Assembly: GCF_002934065.1 (NCBI RefSeq)
Contig: NZ_CP018049.1
Span: forward strand, 4,338,501 to 4,402,500
Direction of reading: 5' to 3'
Source of the DNA: Pseudomonas orientalis
Lineage (GTDB): Bacteria > Pseudomonadota > Gammaproteobacteria > Pseudomonadales > Pseudomonadaceae
DNA: 64,000 bases
Shown here: positions 17,034 to 25,470 of the stretch, one piece after another
Position numbering within the stretch: position 1 is the first letter of the stretch
How the letters are laid out: each line of letters starts with the position of its first letter
Notes under the pieces: generated by a model
The model's input: only the letters and a program-made list of their open reading frames with translations
The model's database searches: none
Told to the model about the DNA's origin: nothing
Program-made: the position numbers and the translations under genes

Positions 17034-17948
17034 TCAGAGGCCTGATCCTGCACCGGCTGTACGCCGCAAAGAACGCGCCCAGCGCGCCTCCAGGCCGATA
17101 GCAGCGACACTGGCCAGCACCATCAGCCCGCCCATCAACACCTGCAGGGTCATGCGCTCGCCCAGCAGCATCGCCGCCATGATCATCGCTACGGGTGGGA
17201 TCAGGTACATCGCCACCGAGGCGCGGCTGACTTCAACGTGCTTGAGCACGTAGCCCCAGGCCAGATAGGCCAGGGCACTGGGGAAAATACCGAGCACCAG
17301 CACCGCCATGTTGTCCGGCAGCGGTGCCCGTGCCACTGCAGCGGGCAGACCTGGCAGGTTCACGCACAGCATCAAGGTGCCGGACCAGACCATATAGCAG
17401 GCCAGCGTCAGCGGGCTGTAGCGGTAAGCGTAATGTCGCAGGACAGCGAAATACACGCTCCAGGACAGGGCCGCCAGCAGGATCAGCAAACCGCGTGGGT
17501 CCATCTCGGCCATGCCATGATCGCCCCGGATCACCACCAGCACACCCCACAAGCCCAACAGCACACACCCCCAGCGCCAGGCACTGACCCGCTCTTTCAG
17601 GCAGAAAAACGCAATCAACACGCTGAACAGCGGTGCCGACTGCGCCAGCACGCTGGACGCCGACGCGGTCACCCATTGCTGGCCGCTATTGAGGCAGGTG
17701 TGGTGCAGGAACACCCCGAAAAAACCCAGCACCAGCAGCCACGGCAAATCCCGCAGGCGCGGCCGGCCAATGCCCGCCACCAGCGCCACCGCGCCCATGA
17801 ACACCGAGGCGATCAGGAAACGCAGCAACGCCAGTTGACCAGGGCTGTAGCTGCGCAAGCCGATGTGCACGCCAATCGGCGAATACGCCCAACAGAGAAT
17901 CACGACGGCAACGACTAGCGTAAGCTTCACAGGAGATGGGGCATTCAT
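17034..17948 (-). CDS. EamA/DMT-superfamily transporter
   Basis: 304 residues with about ten membrane helices in two repeated EamA halves; the C-terminal half has the typical GYVLKHVEVSRASVAMYLIPP sequence region (SRASVAMYLIPPVAM). Likely a metabolite or drug exporter; substrate not predictable. Starts at 17966 (GTG), 17957 and 17948 are all possible; I chose MNAPSPVKL. Divergent from a LysR regulator 100 bases away, which may control it. Confidence 0.85.
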   Translation of the reverse strand: MNAPSPVKLTLVVAVVILCWAYSPIGVHIGLRSYSPGQLALLRFLIASVFMGAVALVAGIGRPRLRDLPWLLVLGFFGVFLHHTCLNSGQQWVTASASSVLAQSAPLFSVLIAFFCLKERVSAWRWGCVLLGLWGVLVVIRGDHGMAEMDPRGLLILLAALSWSVYFAVLRHYAYRYSPLTLACYMVWSGTLMLCVNLPGLPAAVARAPLPDNMAVLVLGIFPSALAYLAWGYVLKHVEVSRASVAMYLIPPVAMIMAAMLLGERMTLQVLMGGLMVLASVAAIGLEARWARSLRRTAGAGSGL

Positions 17949-18051
17949 CGACGGCATCCGGGGCACAGGAAAGGAATGCCATCAGTCTTGGCCCGCGCCA
18001 GGCGCAGCACAATTAAGCGTTTCTGACTTCTGAGATCACTGGAACTGAGCA

Positions 18052-18915
18052 ATGGAACTGGCCCAACTGAAAATGGTGCGAGCCGTGGCGCAAACCGGCA
18101 GCGTGGCGCAGGCCGCCCTGCAATTGCACTGCGTGCCGTCCAACATCACCACGCGCATCAAGCAGCTGGAAAGCGAGTTGGGCACGCCCTTGTTCATCCG
18201 TGCCGGACGCGGGCTGGCGATCAGCGCCGCCGGGGAGATTTTCCTGGATTATTGCGAGCGCATCCTGGCGCTGGTGGAGGAGTCCAAACGCGCGCTGGAT
18301 GCCACGGCGACGCCTCGCGGCACGCTGCGCATCGGCGCGGTGGAGTCCAGCGCCAGCGGGCGCCTGCCGCCGCTGCTGGCCGAGTACCACCGGCGCTACC
18401 CTGAGGTCAGCCTGGAACTGGTCACCGGCGCCTGGGCGCAGTTGCTGGACGACCTGCAGCACCATCGCCTCGATGTGGCGCTGGTAGCCGCCAGTGGCAA
18501 ACACCCGAAGCTGGAACACAGCGTGGTTTACAGCGAACGCCTGGTATTGATCGCCAGCGCGTCGAGCGCGCCCATCACCGGCGCAGCAGACCTGGCCGGC
18601 CGCACATTATTGGTGTGGCCGCCCGGCTGCCCCTACCGCGCCGCCCTGGAAAACTGGCTCAAGCCTCAGGACTTCAAGCCGGCGATTGCCAGCTATGCCA
18701 GTTGGGGCACGATCATCGGTTGCGTCAGCGCGGGGATTGGCGTGGCGTTGGCGCCCGAGGGCATTCTGGCGCGCTATGAGCAGGCCAACCCGTTGGCGTC
18801 CTATCGCTTTGAAGCGCTGGCGCCCGTGGACAACCTGCTGTTCTGGCACACGGACACCCAGCGGCACCTGGCACGGGACGCGTTCGCCGGACTGCTGCGC
18901 GAAACCTTCGGCTGA
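18052..18915 (+). CDS. LysR-family transcriptional regulator
   Basis: 287 residues. The N-terminal winged helix-turn-helix (MELAQLKMVRAVAQTGSVAQ, then LHCVPSNITTRIKQLESELG) is followed by a periplasmic-binding-protein-like effector domain. It is divergently transcribed from the DMT exporter gene with a short shared intergenic region, the classical arrangement for a LysR activator and its target (inference). Confidence 0.9.
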   Translation: MELAQLKMVRAVAQTGSVAQAALQLHCVPSNITTRIKQLESELGTPLFIRAGRGLAISAAGEIFLDYCERILALVEESKRALDATATPRGTLRIGAVESSASGRLPPLLAEYHRRYPEVSLELVTGAWAQLLDDLQHHRLDVALVAASGKHPKLEHSVVYSERLVLIASASSAPITGAADLAGRTLLVWPPGCPYRAALENWLKPQDFKPAIASYASWGTIIGCVSAGIGVALAPEGILARYEQANPLASYRFEALAPVDNLLFWHTDTQRHLARDAFAGLLRETFG

Positions 18916-18968
18916 CACAGTCCAAATGTGGGAGTGGGCTTGCAGTCAGTTAAGCGTACACCGCCCCC

Positions 18969-19068
18969 TGTAGGAGCGAGCTTGCTCGCGAAAAACGTCA
19001 ACGATAACGTGTGCTTCCTGAATGAACGCGGTGCCCGTGAGTTTTTCGCGAGCAAGCTCGCTCCTACA
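18969..19068. repeat. 100-bp REP doublet (REPIN-like), copy 1, nested inside another REP pair
   Basis: Arms TGTAGGAGCGAGCTTGCTCG and its complement bracket a 45-50 base spacer (ACGTCAACGATAACG...TGAATGAACGCGG). Outside it, at about 18926-18942 and 19094-19112, sit the two halves of a different REP class (AATGTGGGAGTGGGCTTGC and GCAAGCCCCCTCCCACATT), so the doublet lies within the loop of an older inverted pair. No gene is present in 18916-19114. Confidence 0.9.
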
Positions 19069-19114
19069 AAAGCCTTGACTGACTGGCATTGGGGCAAGCC
19101 CCCTCCCACATTTT

Positions 19115-19705
19115 TTAGAGCTGCGGCGCAGCCAACCGTGCGTATTGGTCCTGGCTGATCCAGCCGGTGAACGAACGCTCGTCAGCATTGATAAATTCCA
19201 CCTGCGCCCAGCCGTCCTTGAACGCCAGCACCCCCACCACATCATGTTTGACGATGTAGGGCCGCTTTGTCGCTTTGGCGCCCGGCGTTTTCAACAGGTA
19301 AGCCTTCTGCGCCGATATCGTCACCAGGCCGATCCATTTTTTCCGCGCGGTCTGGCTCAACGCCAGGCCCGTCGCGATGTCCGGCATCAACACGTTGATG
19401 CAACCTGGATGCTGGCGACCTTGCTCCACGGTCAGGGTCACGCCGTCGGCCGCTGCCGCTACGCTGCCGGGATAAGCCGCGTCGCGCCAGGTGGTCAGCG
19501 CTTCGGGCTTACCTTGCAGAAAGAAGCTGCACCCCCGCGTCACGCCCTCGCCCATCGCCTCCGAATAGAACCCCTCGACCTGCTGCTGCGGCGTCACCGC
19601 CAGCATCAGCCCCTCGTACTTGCCCGACTGCAACGCGGCAGGCCCTGCAAACACAGGCACCACGACGCATAACGACAACACACCCATCGCCAGTAAACGC
19701 ATCAT
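19115..19705 (-). CDS. secreted protein with C-terminal SH3-like region, partner of the muramidase gene
   Basis: 196 residues with a clear signal peptide (MMRLLAMGVLSLCVVVPVFAG). The mature protein has two Cys (probably a disulfide) and a C-terminal segment resembling a bacterial SH3 fold (KAYLLKTPGAKATKRPYIVK ... GWISQDQYARL). It begins one base after the stop of the muramidase gene, so the two are co-translated. Candidate roles: periplasmic immunity or binding partner of the muramidase (inference). I do not recognise a named family. Confidence 0.75.
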   Translation of the reverse strand: MMRLLAMGVLSLCVVVPVFAGPAALQSGKYEGLMLAVTPQQQVEGFYSEAMGEGVTRGCSFFLQGKPEALTTWRDAAYPGSVAAAADGVTLTVEQGRQHPGCINVLMPDIATGLALSQTARKKWIGLVTISAQKAYLLKTPGAKATKRPYIVKHDVVGVLAFKDGWAQVEFINADERSFTGWISQDQYARLAAPQL

Positions 19706-19706
19706 C

Positions 19707-20762
19707 TTATTTCTTCCCTTCCAGTACGTCGTAGGCCTGCTTCATCAGCACGTCGTAGTTGCCGTAGTCCTCACCGTTGTAGTTGCGCGCCATGGCGGTA
19801 AAGTCCTTGTTTTTCATGGCCGTCATCAACGCGGTATTTTTGCCGCACAGGCTCAGGTAAGCCTTGAGCTGATTGCCGGCATTGATCTTCAAGGCCGCCA
19901 CGAACTCGAACACGGTCTTGAATCCGCAAGACGCGAAATTGAACCCCATGATCTGGAACATGCCCCACGAGGCCGACAGCAACGCCGCTTCCTGGTCCAG
20001 GGCAAACGCGGTAGCCATGGTTTCCCAGGCCTTGACCTGGTCCTTGTTGTTGGCCTGCCATTGCGGGCCGGCTTTTTTCTTGTAGACGTACGACAGCAGC
20101 GGGTGCGACTGGTCGTAAATGTGCTTGGTGTACTTGCGAAAGTGATGGCCCTCGAAGGCGATGATCGGCAACTTTGCCGGCCCGAACCCCACCTTCCCGC
20201 CCGACTCGATCGTGGCGAACGCCTTGATGACATTCACCGAAATCCCGTTGCCCAACTGCTTGGCGGCGTTCTGAAAGTCAGTGTCACTGAGCGTCATACC
20301 GCCATCGCAGGTGGACTGCATCATCAACTGCCGGTTACGCCGTTCGGCCTCGATCACCGCACGCACCTGATTCAGGTAGACATTGACGGTGGCCTGCACC
20401 GCATCGGCATTGTTATTGCCGAAGGCATTGAGGAAGCTCGGAATGCGCATCGTCGGGAAGGCCGTCACCGGCACCTTCAGCGCCTCTTCGATCAGGCTGT
20501 TGAAGGTACGACCGGTAGGGTCGATCACGCCATCGGGGTGGGCGTACTTGAGATGACGGAACTGGTATTGGCTGATGCACTGCACCAGTTGGCCGTCGCA
20601 TTTGCCGTTTTCGGGCAGGGCGAAACCCAGCTTGGGAATGATCAGGTTGAATAGATACTGGATGCACTGAACATCGGCAGGCAAGTTGCGGGCTTTACCG
20701 GGCGTACCGACCGAGGCACTGATAAGACGAGGCAACCCTTGCAGGCTTTTCATGACGGACAT
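19707..20762 (-). CDS. N-acetylmuramidase-domain protein (DUF3380-type) with N-terminal peptidoglycan-binding region
   Basis: 351 residues. The N-terminal ~100 residues resemble a peptidoglycan-binding helical domain (VQCIQYLFNLIIPKLGF ... GVIDPTGRTFNSLI). From about 160 the N-acetylmuramidase domain follows, with candidate catalytic Glu in FATIESGG and the IIAFEGHHF and SASWGMFQIMGFNFA motifs typical of the family. There is no signal peptide. It would cleave the glycan strand. Such proteins occur as phage lysins, in prophage remnants, or as type VI effectors; absence of a signal peptide plus a co-translated secreted partner fits an effector/immunity pair but is unproven. Confidence 0.85.
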   Translation of the reverse strand: MSVMKSLQGLPRLISASVGTPGKARNLPADVQCIQYLFNLIIPKLGFALPENGKCDGQLVQCISQYQFRHLKYAHPDGVIDPTGRTFNSLIEEALKVPVTAFPTMRIPSFLNAFGNNNADAVQATVNVYLNQVRAVIEAERRNRQLMMQSTCDGGMTLSDTDFQNAAKQLGNGISVNVIKAFATIESGGKVGFGPAKLPIIAFEGHHFRKYTKHIYDQSHPLLSYVYKKKAGPQWQANNKDQVKAWETMATAFALDQEAALLSASWGMFQIMGFNFASCGFKTVFEFVAALKINAGNQLKAYLSLCGKNTALMTAMKNKDFTAMARNYNGEDYGNYDVLMKQAYDVLEGKK

Positions 20763-21089
20763 CCTTGTGCGTTAAAGAAGCGATTGCGCTTCGATATCAA
20801 GTCCACGCCCTTGTCGTACTCTGAAACAAGTGGCCGGCGCAAGCTAACAAGGTGCCTGGGGGTTGTCCAGAGAGGTTTGGAAAAGTTGTGAGACAGCTAT
20901 CGATCGGGGACATCACTGGCGGCAGTTTCGTCTGACGGCCAAAGAAAGCCCGCAGACATTCAAGAATAAACGGTTATTCCACCCGGCTTTACTTAGCGTT
21001 TTCTTTCTCCCCTCTAGTATGCTGTACCACCCAGGAATGCATAAGGACGACCCTATGCCTGGTCAGATAATCAAATCGGAGAAACGACT
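20763..21089. other. intergenic region between the muramidase and ptuA
   Basis: No convincing gene, RNA or REP element was found. The sequence becomes visibly more A/T-rich towards 21000, with pyrimidine-rich and T-rich runs (TTTTCTTTCTCCCC), and it contains the ptuA promoter region. It marks the left edge of the defence gene group. Confidence 0.5.
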
Positions 21090-22466
21090 GTGAGGCTCGA
21101 CAAACTGCGCGTGCAGAACTACCGCTGCTTTGGAGAGTTCGAGATCGACTTCGACCCCCATCTGACCGTATTGATTGCTTCCAACGGAGGCGGAAAAACC
21201 ACAATTCTGGATGCCGCCAGGGTTGCCTTATGGCCTTTTGTGAAAGGTTTTGACCTCGGCAGCCAGACCGGAAAATCCGCGACAATTCAGATAGATGACG
21301 TACGCCTAGCCCGCCTTACCAACGACAATATGGAACCCCAAATACCCAGTATCATAGAGGCGTCGGGCCCGTGGGGTGATGGCAAACCGGAACGTCATTG
21401 GTTACAACAACGCACGAGCTTGAAAAAATCGACCAACACGCTCGCAGGCGCCGGTTCTAAAGCTCTGACGGGGTACGGCAAATTACTTCAGGAAAAAGTA
21501 CGTCGTGATGAGCTTGTCGTATTACCGCTAGTCACTTATCTGGGAACCTCGCGGCTCTGGTTTGAGGGGCGCTTTACCTCGGCTGCGGCCCAAACCACTC
21601 TGGATAAATCCGAATACTCCAGAACATCGGGCTATCTGAATTGCCTCTCTTATTCGTCAAGCTTCAAAACCTTTACAGCATGGTATAGCTGGATCTATCG
21701 CAGCTACCGGGAAGCTCAAGTGGTCGCCCTTGAACGCAATGCACGGTTGTCTGAACTTGGCGTCCGATTCGGGCAGATCATCAAATCGATCAAAGAGGCG
21801 ATTGATCGCTTAATTCAAACTCCAACCGGTTGGCACAGCTTGGAGTACAGCGAGAGCCATCAACAACAGTTGATCATGCATCATCCTGAACAAGGCATAT
21901 TGCCCGTGGAAATGCTGAGCGATGGCCTGCGTAACGCCATCGCTATGGTTGCGGACCTCGCCTTTCGGGCTTGCAAGCTGAATCCGCACCTGGGGGCTGA
22001 AGCACCTTTGAAAACGCACGGCATCGCTTTAATCGATGAGGTTGACATGTTCCTCCACCCTCATTGGCAACAAACCATCCTGAGTTCATTGCGTGAGGCA
22101 TTTCCGGCCATGCAATTCATTGTTACCACACACAGTCCGCAAGTTTTGAGTACAGTGCGGCGCGAAAACATTCGAGTGATTGGCAAGGATGTACAAGGCA
22201 ATCTGGTCGCCTCCCCTCCCCTGGCGATGACTTATGGGGAACCGAGCAGCAGCGTTCTGCACAGCGTAATGCAAGTAGATCCTCAGCCGCCGGTCATTGA
22301 AAAGCCTGAGTTGTTACTACTTACCGAATGGGTAGACAAGGGGCGATACGACGAAGAGTCTGCCATTGAATTGATGGAACGGCTTACAGAAGCATTGAGC
22401 CCCCAGCACCCCCAGCTTCAGCGTCTACAGCGCAGCATCAAACGGCAGAGAGCGCTTAAAAGATGA
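21090..22466 (+). CDS. ptuA: Septu-type ATPase PtuA (AAA/ABC-like)
   Basis: 458 residues. SMC/RecF-like ATPase with Walker A SNGGGKTT (about residues 31-38), an ABC-type signature LSDGLRNAIAMVADLA, Walker B ALIDEVDMFLHPHW and the H-loop VTTHSPQVLS. There is no TOPRIM domain, which argues against GajA or OLD nucleases. It starts with GTG (GGAG upstream) and overlaps the next gene by four bases. PtuA with an HNH partner PtuB forms the Septu anti-phage system. Codon and base use are more A/T-rich than in the flanking core genes. Confidence 0.8.
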   Translation: MRLDKLRVQNYRCFGEFEIDFDPHLTVLIASNGGGKTTILDAARVALWPFVKGFDLGSQTGKSATIQIDDVRLARLTNDNMEPQIPSIIEASGPWGDGKPERHWLQQRTSLKKSTNTLAGAGSKALTGYGKLLQEKVRRDELVVLPLVTYLGTSRLWFEGRFTSAAAQTTLDKSEYSRTSGYLNCLSYSSSFKTFTAWYSWIYRSYREAQVVALERNARLSELGVRFGQIIKSIKEAIDRLIQTPTGWHSLEYSESHQQQLIMHHPEQGILPVEMLSDGLRNAIAMVADLAFRACKLNPHLGAEAPLKTHGIALIDEVDMFLHPHWQQTILSSLREAFPAMQFIVTTHSPQVLSTVRRENIRVIGKDVQGNLVASPPLAMTYGEPSSSVLHSVMQVDPQPPVIEKPELLLLTEWVDKGRYDEESAIELMERLTEALSPQHPQLQRLQRSIKRQRALKR

Positions 22467-23188
22467 GAGCTGTACGCAAACGTGGCCATGGTCCCTATCA
22501 ATTGAACCACTCCCATGCAAATCCACCTGCCTCAGCCAAAGAGGCGGACAGTCGATGGTCAGGGTTTGGGTATAAACAGCAGGTTCTAGCCTATCTGTTG
22601 GAAGAGCAGTATGGCCTCTGTTGCTACAGCGAGATTCGACCCGACCAGATCGGCCTGGGGGTTCATATAGAACACGTCGAAAACAAGAGTCAGAACCCTG
22701 CGCGTACTTTTGACTATAGCAACCTCGCCTCTTCCGCTCTGGACAGTGGGACAGATTTACATGCATTCAAGGGTCGGGCATCAGAGGTATTCGGCGGACA
22801 CGCCCTCGGAAAATCGGATGCCGTTGATATCAACCGCTTTGTTTCCTGCCATCAACCCGACTGCGGCCGTTTTTTCTCCTATCTGTCCGATGGCCGCATA
22901 GTGCCCGCCGATAAGTTATCCGCACAGGACGAAGACCGAGCTGTATACAGCATCGGTCTGCTCAATTTGAATAGCCCCTTCCTTCAGAACCTGCGTCAGC
23001 AATGGTGGGACGAATTGCAGTTGTTATTCGAGGATCATATTGACCAAGATATGAGCCTACATTGCCTTGCAGGTATAGACCTCATTCCTCGCGGCAAACA
23101 GCTAAGTCCTTTCTTCAGCCTCACACGGATGTTTTTCGGGGAAATTGCAGAGGAAGTCCTGGAACAAAATTCCGTTGACTTCAATTAG
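22463..23188 (+). CDS. ptuB: Septu-type HNH nuclease PtuB (TIGR02646-like)
   Basis: 241 residues. Near residue 50 it has the family sequence LEEQYGLCCYSEI followed by HIEHVENKSQNP, matching the Cys/His-containing HNH-type fold of retron- and Septu-associated nucleases, and a second Cys pair (CHQPDCGRFF). It would supply the nuclease activity of the PtuAB complex. The ATG overlaps the ptuA stop (ATGA). Its stop is only 10 bases from the end of the converging helicase gene. Confidence 0.8.
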   Translation: MRAVRKRGHGPYQLNHSHANPPASAKEADSRWSGFGYKQQVLAYLLEEQYGLCCYSEIRPDQIGLGVHIEHVENKSQNPARTFDYSNLASSALDSGTDLHAFKGRASEVFGGHALGKSDAVDINRFVSCHQPDCGRFFSYLSDGRIVPADKLSAQDEDRAVYSIGLLNLNSPFLQNLRQQWWDELQLLFEDHIDQDMSLHCLAGIDLIPRGKQLSPFFSLTRMFFGEIAEEVLEQNSVDFN

Positions 23189-23198
23189 CTCAAGGCAT

Positions 23199-25160
23199 TC
23201 AAAAGCCATGCAATTCACGAGTTTTCTGTTCTTTTTGGTAGTCAATCCACTCGACTACATCATAGGGAAGATATAGCTGCATCTTGGCACGGGAAATCGC
23301 GATATATACCTCACAGAGTCGCTGATCGAATGCATAGGCATCCTTGAACCTCACATTGGTCAACAACTCGGGAGTAAGCAGCACCCGGTCGAACTCCATG
23401 CCACCCGCGTCTTGAGCCAGCATCAGCATGCAGTGTTTACCGGAATGACCGCTGAGGCGGTTCAAGCGCGTGATATCTGCGGCGTTGAAACCGCTTTCTA
23501 ATTCGTTCTCGATCCATAGAAACGACTCATCGAACTGAGTTGCTTTGCGTACCTGCTGCCAGTCATCCATGTCATTAAAATAAGCATGCAGGCCCTCGGA
23601 GCTGTGTTCGGAGCTGTAAAAGTCCGGCTTGAAGAGCGCAACGACGCTGGTCATGAAGCTCGCGAGATCCTGCTGCGTTCTTCTGTCAGGGAACCCGAAC
23701 GGGCAGTTGGCCTGATGCAGCTGAATGGCCCATTTCATTGTGTCCCAGTGGGAGGCAGTCAACACCACGCAACCTTCTGGCGGCACAAAACCCTCAGGGT
23801 AATGCTCGATGCCGACGTCGGCATCACGAGCGCCCTCGAAGGGGATCTTGCTCTTCTCAGAATGCACACTGATCAACGGATTGACCAAGCGCTCCACATT
23901 GCGACCCGAACGCACGGAGTAGCTGATATCGCAGTGCCGAACTTCACGCTTTCTTCTGACCATCTCTCCCTTGGCCAGTTGATACTCGTCGCCCAGCGTG
24001 ATCAATACCTGCCTGCCGCGCTCGATGATCTGCAATAAAGAGGAAGGAATATCCTGACTTTCGTCAATCAGCACATGGGTATACCGGGGTGGCACTGCGC
24101 TGCCTGCCAGACAGGCACGCTTTATCAGAAGCAGTGCCGGGAAGTCAATCTGGGAGGCCCATTGTGTATTACGCTCAAGGTAGGTCCACACGCGACTGGA
24201 ATACTCCAATAACACCTGAGCATCCACGTTGGACAAGGCTTGCTTGAAGTGAGGGAAATGCCGGGCGGACAGGCTGTGATGACCTGATTGACAGTAGTTT
24301 TCGAGTACTTTGAGACAAACGTCGAGAGTCGTTTGGCCATCATGACTACGCCAACCGTGGATATCCAAGGCCTCTGCCACGGCTTGCTTGCTGGGTGACT
24401 TGAGCGGCGGGCTAACGTCGACTGGCCGAGAGCCATGCAACAGGGCCTTAGCAAAAGCAGCAAATGTTGATCCGGTCTTGCTGTCCGGTGCCAGGCCCAT
24501 ACGCTCGCGCAGTGTCGCCAATTTTGCGCCAGTGCGCGCCAATACCAGCGTTTTTTCAGGACGCAGACACTCCATTAACGCTCCAAGCAAGTGACTTTTA
24601 CCGATCCCTGCGTACCCCTGAACGTGCAAGTCTTCATTCAAATTTGCGCGAAAAGTTCTCACCAGTTTGTCTTGGGCCGAACTAAGCCAGTGCTCACGGT
24701 GCTTGGGTGTAATCATCTGCTGGCTGAACGGGTCATTACCGCGCAAATGCCGGACCTTGTAATCAAAATCCCATTTGCCGGTGGGTAGCAAATAATCACG
24801 CGCCGCGATTTCTTCAGCCAAGAGCAGGCGCAGCTTCAAGTCTTTGATGACGTTGAGGCCGAAATACAATTTGCGAGGATCAAATAGTCGTTGGGCTTCG
24901 GATAGCAACGTCGGTGCGCTGGAGGTGGAAGCGTCTACCGCCCAGCCGATCAATTTGGCCAGGATGCGCTCAGCGCCAGTACAGGTCAGCTCTTTCTCCG
25001 GAGCCTGCGCCAAATTCTGGATGACCAGCACCGCGGCTAGCTCCGGATCCGTCAGCCCAGCCAATACATTTGCGCTTTCGGAACCCAGCAGGGCTGCACA
25101 GGTTTCTTCCGTAACAGGCAAAAAGACCGGGCTAGATAAATCGAAATGTTCCGGTTGCAT
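23199..25160 (-). CDS. SF1 (UvrD-like) helicase/ATPase of an unassigned three-gene operon
   Basis: 653 residues. After a 165-residue N-terminal region without recognisable domain comes Walker A GYAGIGKSH (about 182-190), motif II VLIDESQDIP (about 363-372), GDEYQL, a motif IV-like SYSVRSGRNVERLVNPL, GMEFDRVLLTPE and motif VI YIAISRAKMQLYLP. These are the order and spacing of UvrD/Rep helicases. No nuclease motif was seen. It is third in an operon with two small unknown genes and converges on ptuAB. Function unknown; defence is inferred from company. Confidence 0.8.
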   Translation of the reverse strand: MQPEHFDLSSPVFLPVTEETCAALLGSESANVLAGLTDPELAAVLVIQNLAQAPEKELTCTGAERILAKLIGWAVDASTSSAPTLLSEAQRLFDPRKLYFGLNVIKDLKLRLLLAEEIAARDYLLPTGKWDFDYKVRHLRGNDPFSQQMITPKHREHWLSSAQDKLVRTFRANLNEDLHVQGYAGIGKSHLLGALMECLRPEKTLVLARTGAKLATLRERMGLAPDSKTGSTFAAFAKALLHGSRPVDVSPPLKSPSKQAVAEALDIHGWRSHDGQTTLDVCLKVLENYCQSGHHSLSARHFPHFKQALSNVDAQVLLEYSSRVWTYLERNTQWASQIDFPALLLIKRACLAGSAVPPRYTHVLIDESQDIPSSLLQIIERGRQVLITLGDEYQLAKGEMVRRKREVRHCDISYSVRSGRNVERLVNPLISVHSEKSKIPFEGARDADVGIEHYPEGFVPPEGCVVLTASHWDTMKWAIQLHQANCPFGFPDRRTQQDLASFMTSVVALFKPDFYSSEHSSEGLHAYFNDMDDWQQVRKATQFDESFLWIENELESGFNAADITRLNRLSGHSGKHCMLMLAQDAGGMEFDRVLLTPELLTNVRFKDAYAFDQRLCEVYIAISRAKMQLYLPYDVVEWIDYQKEQKTRELHGF

Positions 25161-25189
25161 ACTTCCTCGGGGTCAGGCGCATTGTGCGG

Positions 25190-25465
25190 TCAGTGCTGCT
25201 CATTCACTACGATGTAGCGCACGTCGTTAAGCCACCCTAAAGCAATTAATCTGGAATGCACTTCGTGTACCGATACGCCGAGATCAGTACTCAAGTCAGC
25301 CAAAATCTGCTGGGCGGTAACGATGTTGTAGCTTTCATGGTTGACATAAATAAAACCGTGTCCCCGCCATTTCACGTCGTAATATTCAAGAAGAGGCACC
25401 AGATGCTCTGCCAGGGTCCGAGCATCCATCCAGTTCGGCACCTTTGGAACAAACGAATCAACCAT
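25190..25465 (-). CDS. 91-residue protein of unknown function in the helicase operon
   Basis: Begins MVDSFVPKVPNWMDARTLAE and is mixed alpha/beta with a possible winged-helix pattern (TAQQILADLSTDLGVSVHEV, then SRLIALGWLNDVRYIVVN). No Cys, signal peptide or membrane helix. It is 5 bases after the preceding gene and 29 before the helicase gene, so the three are almost certainly one transcript. No family recognised; a DNA-binding or regulatory adaptor is possible. Confidence 0.7.
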   Translation of the reverse strand: MVDSFVPKVPNWMDARTLAEHLVPLLEYYDVKWRGHGFIYVNHESYNIVTAQQILADLSTDLGVSVHEVHSRLIALGWLNDVRYIVVNEQH

Positions 25466-25470
25466 CGTGG

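Noticed and set aside
21090..25160. Gabija system (OLD nuclease plus UvrD helicase)
   Set aside because: The ATPase has no TOPRIM domain and is paired with an HNH gene, and the helicase is on the other strand with different partners.
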